A stretch of 64,000 nt of DNA from Flavobacterium daemonense (GTDB taxonomy: Bacteria; Bacteroidota; Bacteroidia; Flavobacteriales; Flavobacteriaceae). The position numbers were made by a program, and so were the translations under genes. Below the pieces are notes generated by a model. That model worked only from the letters and a program-made list of their open reading frames with translations. It searched no databases and had not been told where the DNA came from. Location of the stretch: the NCBI RefSeq assembly GCF_007341385.1, contig NZ_VJYD01000006.1, positions 62,001-126,000 on the forward strand, read 5' to 3'. Shown here in pieces: positions 55,769 through 63,672 of this stretch (positions are counted from its first letter, which is position 1; every line of letters starts with the position of its first letter).

Positions 55769-55966
55769 ATGTCAAAAATGATGTTTGATTACACGAAATC
55801 AATACTCGAGAGAGTTAGTTTCGACCCGGTACTTTTCTGCAAAGAGTTAGAAAAAGCTATCAAAACACTATTACCTTATGAAATGGAACAATTGAAAGAA
55901 TGGTTATTAAATTTCATAATTGAGAAACCGGAATTAGAAGAAAGTCTACTACTGATTAAAGTATAA
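55769..55966 (+). CDS. Small conserved-type hypothetical protein, 65 residues
   Basis: ATG start with a second ATG three codons later. Highly helical and acidic (CKELEKAIKTLLPYEMEQLK). A TAAATTTG box lies at 55716-55723. A hairpin starts at its stop codon. No recognised family. Confidence 0.7.
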   Translation: MSKMMFDYTKSILERVSFDPVLFCKELEKAIKTLLPYEMEQLKEWLLNFIIEKPELEESLLLIKV

Positions 55967-55993
55967 AAAAAGGAGCCAAATTGGCTCCTTTTT
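55965..55993. terminator. Bidirectional terminator
   Basis: Arms AGGAGCCAA / TTGGCTCCT with A and T runs, between the 65-residue gene and the OxyR-like gene. Confidence 0.85.
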
Positions 55994-55995
55994 TA

Positions 55996-56940
55996 TTATT
56001 GCTTTTTTTGCAGTGGACTAATGATTTGAACATTCTGGAAAACAATTGCTCCTTTTACGACACCGGCGATTGTTGATCTGATAGCGTCTATGATTTGCAT
56101 TTTTAATTCGCTTTTAGGGTAAATTAAACTTACCTCACGAGCAGGCTTTGGCTCCTTGAAATTACGGAGCTTCAACTTATCGGAATCTTTTAAATCTAAG
56201 GTATGCAAGTACGGAAGTAATGTTGTGCCAAGGCCTTCATCGGCTAATTTTATCAAGGTTTCAAAACTGCCGCTTTGAATCTGGAAATTATTTTGATCGA
56301 TGTCAGTACCATTTTTGCAAAGGTTTAAAATTCCGTCTCTAAAACAGTGACCGTCCTGCAAAAGCAAAATCTCGTTCAAGTTTAAGTCGGCAACTTCAAT
56401 TTCTTCTTTTTGAAAACTTGCATGATGTTCCGGAATGTAAGCTACAAAAGGCTCAAAATATAAAACTATTTCTTTGATTTTTTCATCTTCAAGAGGAGTT
56501 GCGGCAATTGCAGCGTCAAGATGACCATTTTTTAACTTTAAAATGATTTCATCTGTATTTAGCTCTTCGATTAAAAGTTTGACTTTCGGATATTTTTTAA
56601 TGAAATTATTTAAGAACATCGGCAAAAGTGTTGGCATAATCGTCGGAATAATCCCTAAACGAAATTCGCCGCCAATAAAACCTTTTTGTTGTTCTACAAT
56701 ATCTTTAATTCGGTCGGCCTCATTTACAATATTTTTTGCCTGGTTGACAATTTTTTGCCCAATATCGGTTAGCTGAATCGGTTTTTTGCTTCGGTCAAAA
56801 ATTAAAATATTGAGTTCTTCTTCAATTTTTTGAATCTGCATGCTTAAAGTTGGCTGCGTAACAAAACATTTTTCGGCTGCAAGAGTAAAATTTTTGTGTT
56901 CGGCAACTGCTAACACATATTGCAATTGAGTTATAGTCAT
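55996..56940 (-). CDS. oxyR: OxyR-type LysR-family regulator
   Basis: 314 residues. The winged helix-turn-helix reads FTLAAEKCFVTQPTLSMQIQ and the C-terminal effector domain matches the hydrogen-peroxide-sensing group: LNEILLLQDGHCFRDGI contains one conserved Cys, and a second lies at LNLCKNGTD, the expected redox pair. It is divergent from dps and probably controls it. A minus-strand TATTTTTG at 56961-56968 is a candidate -7 box. Confidence 0.88.
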   Translation of the reverse strand: MTITQLQYVLAVAEHKNFTLAAEKCFVTQPTLSMQIQKIEEELNILIFDRSKKPIQLTDIGQKIVNQAKNIVNEADRIKDIVEQQKGFIGGEFRLGIIPTIMPTLLPMFLNNFIKKYPKVKLLIEELNTDEIILKLKNGHLDAAIAATPLEDEKIKEIVLYFEPFVAYIPEHHASFQKEEIEVADLNLNEILLLQDGHCFRDGILNLCKNGTDIDQNNFQIQSGSFETLIKLADEGLGTTLLPYLHTLDLKDSDKLKLRNFKEPKPAREVSLIYPKSELKMQIIDAIRSTIAGVVKGAIVFQNVQIISPLQKKQ

Positions 56941-57012
56941 ATTGATAGTAATTTTTGATGCAAAAATAAGAAAATATAATTTTTATTTATATAAATTTTA
57001 TGAAACTTACTT

Positions 57013-57020
57013 TAATTTTG
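57013..57020 (+). promoter_or_regulatory. Candidate -7 box of dps
   Basis: TAATTTTG, exact TAnnTTTG match without a -33 box, as expected for an activator-dependent promoter. The OxyR site would lie between 56970 and 57010 but is not evident. Confidence 0.5.
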
Positions 57021-57047
57021 TAGTAAATTAGTGTAAAAAATTAGATT

Positions 57048-57527
57048 ATGAAAACAAATATTTTAGGATTACCCGTTAAAGAATCAGAATTGATAGTAAA
57101 AGAATTGAATATATTGCTTTCAAATTTTCAGGTATATTATCAAAATTTAAGAGGAATTCATTGGAACATTCGCGGAAAGCGTTTCTTTGATCTTCATGTA
57201 AAATTTGAAGAACTTTATACCGATTCACAGCTTAAAATAGATATGATCGCCGAAAGAGTTTTGACAATTGGCGGTACACCTTTACATACTTTTGAAGACT
57301 ATATTAAGAACAATAAATTGACAGTAGGAAAAAATATTTCAAACGATGAAAAGGCAGTTCAGCTGATTGTTCACTCGTTGTCTGATCTGTTAAAAATTGA
57401 AAGAGAAATCCTAAATAAATCTGCTGAAATTAACGACGAAGGAACAAATTCTATGATGAGTGACTTTATCGCAGAGCAAGAAAAAACAATCTGGATGATG
57501 AATGCATGGCTTGAAGAAACTTTGTAA
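57048..57527 (+). CDS. dps: Dps-family DNA-protecting ferritin
   Basis: 159 residues. Ferroxidase-site residues appear as His38 in RGIHWNIRG and His50 in FDLHVKFEELYTD. Dodecamers oxidise and store iron using peroxide and bind DNA under stress. Divergent from oxyR, with a shared 107-bp control region. Confidence 0.93.
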   Translation: MKTNILGLPVKESELIVKELNILLSNFQVYYQNLRGIHWNIRGKRFFDLHVKFEELYTDSQLKIDMIAERVLTIGGTPLHTFEDYIKNNKLTVGKNISNDEKAVQLIVHSLSDLLKIEREILNKSAEINDEGTNSMMSDFIAEQEKTIWMMNAWLEETL

Positions 57528-57549
57528 TTTATTGTTTTTGAATCAATTA

Positions 57550-57590
57550 AAAAACAGAATAGCCTCTTTTGACTATTCTGTTTTTTGTTT
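57550..57590 (+). terminator. Rho-independent terminator
   Basis: Arms AACAGAATAG / CTATTCTGTT with T run after dps. Confidence 0.8.
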
Positions 57591-57625
57591 TTGTTAAATT
57601 TCTATAAAAAAAAAATGCTTCGCGC

Positions 57626-57655
57626 TTTGATTTTATCTGTTTAACGCTATTTTTG
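57626..57655 (+). promoter_or_regulatory. Full Bacteroidota promoter, leaderless start likely
   Basis: TTTG (57626-57629), 18-bp spacer, TATTTTTG (57648-57655). The ATG at 57661 coincides with the expected transcription start. Confidence 0.65.
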
Positions 57656-57660
57656 CTGTA

Positions 57661-57945
57661 ATGAAACTAGTCGCTCGCATATTATTATTCATATTTATTG
57701 CTTTTCTAGCAACACCAACTGTGGTGACGCTGTTAAAGAAAAGTAACGATACGTCTATGTTTTTCAGTTTTTCTGAAGAGGAGCATTCACACAAAGAACT
57801 TAAAGCTGCTGTTTATCCAGCAATACTTCAGCATGAAGTTATAATTCCTGTTTATATTGAAAAAAAGACAATAGCGTCTGAAAACATTGTAAAATTAGAG
57901 AATATTTCTCCGAGCATTTTTGCTCCACCACCCAACTTGGCATAA
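57661..57945 (+). CDS. Small exported or membrane protein upstream of SulP
   Basis: 94 residues. A hydrophobic start, ARILLFIFIAFLATPTVVTL, acts as signal or anchor; the rest is charged and ends with FAPPPNLA. It contains EEEHSHKE, a possible metal-binding cluster. Genes for a SulP anion transporter (80 bp later) and carbonic anhydrase follow on the same strand. No recognised family. Confidence 0.7.
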   Translation: MKLVARILLFIFIAFLATPTVVTLLKKSNDTSMFFSFSEEEHSHKELKAAVYPAILQHEVIIPVYIEKKTIASENIVKLENISPSIFAPPPNLA

Positions 57946-58025
57946 TACTTCCGATTATTTTGAACTGAACTGCATTTGCATAAATGCGGTCAATCTTTAA
58001 TGAATAATTTTTTTAGTATTGTGTT

Positions 58026-59675
58026 ATGACAAAAAAAATCAATCTTTTTGCCAACCTAAAATCTGATTTTGCTTCAGGTTTGGTGGTTTTCTTGGTGGCT
58101 CTTCCATTGTGTTTAGGTATTGCAATGGCTTCTGGAGCGCCGTTATTTTCTGGAATTATTGCAGGTGTTGTAGGTGGTATCGTGGTGGGTTATTTAAGCC
58201 AGTCCCATATTAGTGTTTCGGGTCCAGCTGCAGGTTTAACAGCAATTATTTTAACCGCTATTACTGATTTTGGTGCTTTTGATGTGTTTTTGCTGTCTGT
58301 TTTCATCGCAGGAATAATTCAATTAGCATTGGGATTTTTAAAAGCCGGAAGTATATCAAATTATTTTCCTACCAATGTTATTGAAGGAATGTTGGCTGGT
58401 ATTGGTATCATCATCATTTTAAAACAATTACCACATGCTTTTGGTTATGATGCTGATTTTGAAGGCGATCAAGCTTTTATTCAGAATGACGGAAGCAACT
58501 CGTTTTCGTTTTTATTCAATGTTATCAATCATATTCAAATAGGAGCTATTGTAATTTCGGCGGTTTCACTGGCAATTTTGCTTGCTTGGGACAAAGTGCC
58601 TTTTTTAAAGCGCTTGAAATTAGTTCCGGGCGCACTTGTCGCGGTTATTGCTGGGGTTGTGCTAAATGAAGTTTTCGTTTCTTCAGGAAGTTCATTGGCA
58701 ATTGCAAAAGAGCATTTGGTTTCTTTGCCGGTTCCAAAATCTTTTGACGATTTTAAATCGATTTTGATTATGCCAAATTTCAGCGCCATTACAAATCCGC
58801 AAGTTTGGGTTGTAGGACTTACAATTGCTATTGTAGCTTCTATCGAGACATTATTATGTATCGAAGCTTCAGATAGAATGGATGTTCAAAAAGGTTATAC
58901 CGATACTAATGTTGAGCTTAGAGCGCAAGGTATTGGTAATATAATAAGTTCACTTTTAGGAGGTTTGCCAATGACATCAGTGGTAGTTCGATCATCTGCA
59001 AATAATAATGCGGGTGCAAAATCTAAAATGTCCACTATCATTCATGGCGTACTTTTATTGATCAGTGTATTGGCGATTCCGGCAATCCTGAATAAGATTC
59101 CATTGGCTACTTTGGCGACCGTTTTAATTTTGGTTGGATACAAATTGGCAAAACCAGCAACTTTCATGCATTTCTGGGAAAAGGGCAAATATCAATTTGT
59201 GCCTTTTATAGCAACTTTAGTCTTTGTTGTTGCTACAGATTTGCTGAAAGGTGTTGCGTTAGGAATTATCATCAGTATTATTTTTGTTTTGAGAGGAAAC
59301 CTAAAAAGAGCGTATATTTTCAAAAAAGAACAATATGAAGACGGAGATATTATCCATATTGATTTAGCTCAAGAAGTTTCTTTCTTGAATAAAGCCGCAA
59401 TCAAGCAGACTTTAAATGAGATTCCAGAAAACTCTAAAGTGGTGATCAATGCGCATGATACCGAATATATTGCTCATGATGTTCTGGATTTGATACGCGA
59501 GTTTAAAGAAACGCGAGCCATTGACGAAAATATCAAAGTAAAACTTAAAGGTTTTAAAGAAGCGTATGAACTTGAAAATACGCCAGAAAATAATAATCAT
59601 GTAACAATTGAGCATTATTATGATGTTGCTAAACGAGCTTTGGTCAAAAGAGAAACATCAAAAGAAGAGTTTTAA
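58026..59675 (+). CDS. SulP-family inorganic anion transporter
   Basis: 549 residues. About ten to eleven membrane helices begin with SGLVVFLVALPLCLGIAMAS, the SulP family marker region, with SVSGPAAGLTAIILTAI. The C-terminal part from about 440 is a STAS-like domain (KVVINAHDTEYIAHDVLDLI). The neighbouring carbonic anhydrase suggests bicarbonate transport (BicA-like) over sulfate, but both are possible. Confidence 0.9.
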   Translation: MTKKINLFANLKSDFASGLVVFLVALPLCLGIAMASGAPLFSGIIAGVVGGIVVGYLSQSHISVSGPAAGLTAIILTAITDFGAFDVFLLSVFIAGIIQLALGFLKAGSISNYFPTNVIEGMLAGIGIIIILKQLPHAFGYDADFEGDQAFIQNDGSNSFSFLFNVINHIQIGAIVISAVSLAILLAWDKVPFLKRLKLVPGALVAVIAGVVLNEVFVSSGSSLAIAKEHLVSLPVPKSFDDFKSILIMPNFSAITNPQVWVVGLTIAIVASIETLLCIEASDRMDVQKGYTDTNVELRAQGIGNIISSLLGGLPMTSVVVRSSANNNAGAKSKMSTIIHGVLLLISVLAIPAILNKIPLATLATVLILVGYKLAKPATFMHFWEKGKYQFVPFIATLVFVVATDLLKGVALGIIISIIFVLRGNLKRAYIFKKEQYEDGDIIHIDLAQEVSFLNKAAIKQTLNEIPENSKVVINAHDTEYIAHDVLDLIREFKETRAIDENIKVKLKGFKEAYELENTPENNNHVTIEHYYDVAKRALVKRETSKEEF

Positions 59676-59797
59676 AACAAATAAATTAAATTAAAGTATT
59701 TCTATTACGCAGTAAATGTCAAAATTTAGGTAACTTTACATAAGTTCTTTTTTTGTGCAGTTAGGCACTCGAAATACAATTCAAAAAATAAAAAAAA

Positions 59798-60433
59798 ATG
59801 AAAGAATTTTATAAGCAGTTATTAGAAAACAATAAAAAGTGGGTCGAAACTTCGTTAGCAAAAGACCCAAATTATTTTGCTGATTTGGCAAAAGGGCAAC
59901 AGCCGCCATTATTATGGATTGGATGTTCTGACAGCCGTGTTCCTGCAAACGAAATTGTTGGTGCAAAACCTGGAGAAGTTTTTGTACACCGTAACATTGC
60001 AAATATGGTTGTTCACTCTGATATGAACATGCTGAGTGTTTTGGATTACGCAGTAAATGTTTTGAAAATTAAACATATTATTGTTTGCGGACATTATGGA
60101 TGTGGTGGTGTAAAAGCGGCGATGGGCAACCAATCAGTTGGGATTATCGATAACTGGATTCGTCATATTAAAGATGAATACCGTCTGCACGATAAATATT
60201 TGAATTCGATCGAAGACGAAACAGAACGTTTCAATGCTTTTGTTGAAATTAATGCTAAAGAGCAAGTTTACAATTTAGCTAAAACTTCAATCGTTCAAGG
60301 CGCTTGGAAAAACGGACAAGACCTTATGCTTCATGGCTGGGTTTACGGACTAAATTCTGGTTTTGTTACCGACTTGAATGTGACGATCAGTTCAAACGAT
60401 GAACTTGATGACGTTTATCAGTTGGATTTATAA
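59798..60433 (+). CDS. can: Beta-class carbonic anhydrase
   Basis: 211 residues. Zinc ligands Cys43, His99 and Cys102 appear in WIGCSDSRVPANE and VCGHYGCGGV, with the Asp45/Arg47 pair intact. Hydrates CO2 to bicarbonate in the cytoplasm. The SulP transporter gene precedes it on the same strand (122 bp), so the two may work together on bicarbonate. Confidence 0.95.
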   Translation: MKEFYKQLLENNKKWVETSLAKDPNYFADLAKGQQPPLLWIGCSDSRVPANEIVGAKPGEVFVHRNIANMVVHSDMNMLSVLDYAVNVLKIKHIIVCGHYGCGGVKAAMGNQSVGIIDNWIRHIKDEYRLHDKYLNSIEDETERFNAFVEINAKEQVYNLAKTSIVQGAWKNGQDLMLHGWVYGLNSGFVTDLNVTISSNDELDDVYQLDL

Positions 60434-60442
60434 TAAAAAATA

Positions 60443-60474
60443 AAAAATCGCCTCAAAAGGGCGATTTTTTTTAT
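60443..60474 (+). terminator. Rho-independent terminator
   Basis: Arms AAATCGCC / GGCGATTT with T run, after the carbonic anhydrase gene. Confidence 0.8.
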
Positions 60475-60554
60475 TCGTTTTCGTCAAGATTTTCATTAAA
60501 TGCTGACGGAAGCATTGTTGGGTTTCAAAGTCAGGATATCTGGAAAAACAATGG

Positions 60555-61511
60555 TTATTTTATCCTGTCATAGACTCTTTTAGGTATTTTATTTAAATCT
60601 TTGCCTTGAGATTTCATTAATGAAATATATTTTAGATAAGATTTTTTAGCATTTTCATTTTGTTCAAAACCCCATTGTGCATCTCCTAAATTTAAGTATG
60701 CTACCGTTCTATTAGAATCGTACTCTATTATATTTTTTAATAAAAAAATTGAAGAAATCTTACCGTCTTTAGATAATCCAGTATAATATGCTAAATCATT
60801 ATATTTGTTTATATTGTTTTTATTAATTGGAAGTGTATTAAGCAATTCAGCCAAGTCGTCAAAACTAAGATTAGAGTTAATTTGTGAAATGATATTATTT
60901 TCTGTTGCTTTTTTTAATTTATTAAATTCATTATTAAAAAAGTCTTCATTTTCTTTTTTTCTTTTGATTGATTCGTAATCATTTATTTCTTTATTATTTA
61001 GTTTTTTTCCATCAATTGAAAAAGAGTAATCCAAAAAACTCAGTTCAATTTTTGGTATAAAATCGGATTCAATAGTTGAAAGAGAAGTTTTATACAAAAT
61101 CCAATTATTAATCTCATCAAAAAATTTATAATAATTCATCTCGGTAGATTTAAAACTACCACAGCAAGTTGCTCCAATTAAGATTTCCCCTCTTTTAGGA
61201 TTGCTAATAAATAAATTTTCCATAGGATTTTCAACAGTATCAAAATCATCTTCCGTTATTACGAAATTTATTTTTTTTGCATATCCTTGACCATTATTTA
61301 TATAAATAGAATATAATTTGTTATTCTTCGAATCTCTAACTATATAATCGTCAAGATTATCATTGTTAAAATATCCTTTTATTCGTTGATCTATAACTTT
61401 ATTATGAATTGCAAAATTTGATTTTTTTTTACTCAATTCCGTATTAGAATAAATATTAAAAAATGTTAGGGTATTTATTGCAATTAGAAAAAATATTTTG
61501 AATGTTTTCAT
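60555..61511 (-). CDS. Secreted protein with TPR-like C-terminus, putative immunity partner
   Basis: 318 residues with a signal peptide ending FFNIYSN. The first half contains IKGYFNNDNLDDYIVRDSKN, a Ca/FG-GAP-like short repeat; the C-terminal third reads NRTVAYLNLGDAQWGFEQNE and NAKKSYLKYI, TPR-like helices. Its ATG overlaps the stop of an orphan coding tail (ATGA at 61508-61511), as immunity genes often do behind toxins. The role as immunity protein is an inference from position and export signal. Confidence 0.75.
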   Translation of the reverse strand: MKTFKIFFLIAINTLTFFNIYSNTELSKKKSNFAIHNKVIDQRIKGYFNNDNLDDYIVRDSKNNKLYSIYINNGQGYAKKINFVITEDDFDTVENPMENLFISNPKRGEILIGATCCGSFKSTEMNYYKFFDEINNWILYKTSLSTIESDFIPKIELSFLDYSFSIDGKKLNNKEINDYESIKRKKENEDFFNNEFNKLKKATENNIISQINSNLSFDDLAELLNTLPINKNNINKYNDLAYYTGLSKDGKISSIFLLKNIIEYDSNRTVAYLNLGDAQWGFEQNENAKKSYLKYISLMKSQGKDLNKIPKRVYDRIK

Positions 61512-61753
61512 TTTAGCTCATTTAATCGTTTAATCGCCGCATCTCTTTCTTTAACTTTCTTTTTTCCTTTCTTTGACATTACGACTAAATCTTTAAAATG
61601 ATTATATCCAGCAATACCATAATAATTAGTCGTTTTGTTATTATTGTCTGTTAAATCAACATAACGTTGATAACCTTCACCAGCTGGCGCGAGCGTCTCG
61701 CTCGTGCACGCAATCCAAATAAAGCTTTTAAGATGCTTAGAAGCAAATACCAA
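61508..61753 (-). pseudogene. Orphan C-terminal coding tail beginning inside a palindromic repeat
   Basis: An open frame of about 81 codons with no ATG. Its first part, including IWIACTSETLAPAG, is the translation of the 96-bp repeat; the specific part is EGYQRYVDLTDNNNKTTNYY to KKVKERDAAIKRLNELK. The Lys-rich end and the ATGA overlap with the 318-residue gene suggest the severed C-terminus of a toxin-like protein. The family of the tail is not recognised. Confidence 0.5.
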
Positions 61754-61780
61754 CTTATCACGAGCGGAACGCTCGCGCCA
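61685..61780. repeat. 96-bp GC-rich palindromic repeat, copy 1
   Basis: Inverted ends TGGCGCGAGCG / CGCTCGCGCCA with second-level arms GTCTCGCTCGTG / CACGAGCGGAAC. The centre (AATCCAAATAAAGCTTTTAA) is identical to copy 2. Confidence 0.9.
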
Positions 61781-61799
61781 ATAGGGGTAGCTTATTATC

Positions 61800-62625
61800 T
61801 TAAATCTTTTTACTCTCTTTTTTTAGAATATAAATATTCTTTTCCTCATCAGCAAAACTAATATCAAGATAAGGACATTTCCATTTGTATTCCTTTCCGT
61901 CAAATGTTATAATTCCAAAATCATTATTATTCTTCAAAACATCACTTACAAAATTATCTAAGGACTTTTTGTAAGTTAAATTAAGTTTATTTCCATCTTC
62001 ATTAAATAATAGCTCATAGTTTTGATCTATTTGATATCCTTCCACATGAAAAATAACCGAATTTCGCTTTATTAGAATTGTCCCTTTATACATGTCTCTC
62101 CAATCATCATTTTCTTCATTTATTGTAAAAGAATAATTACCAACCCATTTAGGATTTAATAAAATTTGTTCTTGTTTTGCTTTAACAAAAACACTCTTAT
62201 ATTTAAAAAAGAGAATCATTAGCTCATCCTTATTATTCGATTTCAATGATTCTGTTTTAGTACTTCTTACTTTTGGTGTTGAATTTATGGAAATCGGTTC
62301 TTCATATTGATTAATAATATGCTGTATGTTTAATAGACTCTTATTAAATCTAAAAGTGTGATTTGAATTACCCATTTCGCCAAAAGTTTCAACTTTTAAT
62401 ATAGAATCGCTACTATACAAATTTTTAAGTAATTTTATTTCCGTTCCCTCAGTTGACTCGCCAAATACTATAGTATCTTTAATTAAACGCAGAGAATCGA
62501 TTTTTTTTTTTCTTTTCTGTTTTTTCTTTTACAATGTTTTTTTTATTTTGCGAATATTCATTTTGTTTGCAAGAAAACAGTGAAATCAAACCAATTAAAA
62601 AAAATAAAATTTTAGACTTATTCAT
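61800..62625 (-). pseudogene. Lipoprotein gene split by a frameshift in an A11 run
   Basis: Two frames join if one A is removed from an 11-A tract (plus-strand T run 62501-62511). The front part starts at ATG 62625 with a lipoprotein signal ending LISLFSC; the joined sequence continues KKKIDSLRLIKDTIVFGEST into MYSSDSILKVETFGE. The C-terminal domain (WVGNYSFTINEENDDWRD, CPYLDISFADEEKNIYILKK) is paralogous to that of the lipoprotein at 62851-63672. It could be a switchable (phase-variable) gene, a decayed one or a sequencing error in the homopolymer. Confidence 0.75.
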
Positions 62626-62635
62626 GAGTATTAAT

Positions 62636-62794
62636 TTATCGTGGAATTTTAGTATAATCATCATCGTGTGTTTTGTATAATTCTCTTAAATCACCAGCTG
62701 GCGCGAGCGTCTCGCTCGTGCACGCAATCCAAATAAAGCTTTTAAGATGCTTAGAAGCAAATACCAACTTATCACTATTGGGACGCTCGCGCCA
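62636..62794 (-). pseudogene. Second orphan coding tail linked to the repeat
   Basis: The frame translated from repeat copy 2 (IACTSETLAPAG) continues as DLRELYKTHDDDYTKIPR and stops at 62636, 10 bp before the ATG of the frameshifted lipoprotein gene. No start codon other than TTG is available upstream. As with the other tail, this looks like a severed C-terminus followed by a partner gene. Confidence 0.45.
62699..62794. repeat. 96-bp GC-rich palindromic repeat, copy 2
   Basis: Same element as 61685-61780 and the same length. The inner arm on one side has changed (GTCCCAATAGTG for GTTCCGCTCGTG, minus strand), while the outer ends and centre are conserved. Confidence 0.9.
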
Positions 62795-62850
62795 GCAGGG
62801 GGATTCCTTTTTCTTCCTTTTTTGACGGCCCTTTCTGTTGAGGGTTTTAT

Positions 62851-63672
62851 CTAAAAGTTATTTTTTTTCAAAACATATTTATTCTTCTTCCCGTTCATAA
62901 AACTAATATCGATGTACGGGCAAATCCAATTATAATTTTTACCATCATAAAGTATTTCTCCAAAATCTTTTGTTTTTTCTAAAACAGCGTTTTGAGAGCC
63001 ATTAATTATTTTATCAAATGAAAGATTAATAGCATTATTGTTTTTTTTTATTTTTAATAAATATCTTTCAAAAAGTTGATAACCAGCTGCTTCATAAACT
63101 ATTGAATCTTTAGTAATAGAAACTGAAATACTTTTAATTTCTCTCCAATCTTTACTCTCTTCATTAATATTCATATGATAATTACCGAGCCAATTTGATG
63201 GAATTTGAGATTCATTGACATTTACAGATTTAAATCCCCAAGTTTTTACTATTTTACTTTTGCAAAAAACATTAACCTCTATCTTACTTGTTAATATGTT
63301 TTCTTTAATTTTCAAATCAGAAGAAACACAATTTTTAATATTTAAGGTGTCAATAATTTTAAATTTTTCTACATCCTCATTTTTTAAATTTTTTTCGATA
63401 CTAATTATGTAATATTTTGTTTGTTTATTTTGATATATTGAGTAACTGAGACTATCAACGTTCTTAATTTTGTCAGATTTTATCCATTCATAATCATTTA
63501 GCTCATCTCCTTCAAAAAAAACCTTTCCAATATAAATTTCGTTGCTATTATTAATACATGCTTCTTTTTTTGAAAAAGTTCCCTTTTTTGAATCAATAAT
63601 CTTATTTTTTTCTTGCCCCTTACAACTAATTAAGAACAATATAATTACAATACTTGTTATTTTTTTTATCAT
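62851..63672 (-). CDS. Lipoprotein, putative immunity partner of an M23 peptidase
   Basis: 273 residues. The lipobox is FLISC. The C-terminal domain (about 160-273: WLGNYHMNINEESKDWREI, FGEILYDGKNYNWICPYIDI, SFMNGKKNKYVLKK) is shared with the frameshifted gene at 61800-62625. The ATG overlaps the stop of the M23 peptidase by ATGA (63669-63672), so the two are translationally coupled. A membrane-anchored lipoprotein placed next to a cell-wall peptidase is what a periplasmic immunity protein would look like; this role is an inference. Confidence 0.78.
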   Translation of the reverse strand: MIKKITSIVIILFLISCKGQEKNKIIDSKKGTFSKKEACINNSNEIYIGKVFFEGDELNDYEWIKSDKIKNVDSLSYSIYQNKQTKYYIISIEKNLKNEDVEKFKIIDTLNIKNCVSSDLKIKENILTSKIEVNVFCKSKIVKTWGFKSVNVNESQIPSNWLGNYHMNINEESKDWREIKSISVSITKDSIVYEAAGYQLFERYLLKIKKNNNAINLSFDKIINGSQNAVLEKTKDFGEILYDGKNYNWICPYIDISFMNGKKNKYVLKKNNF

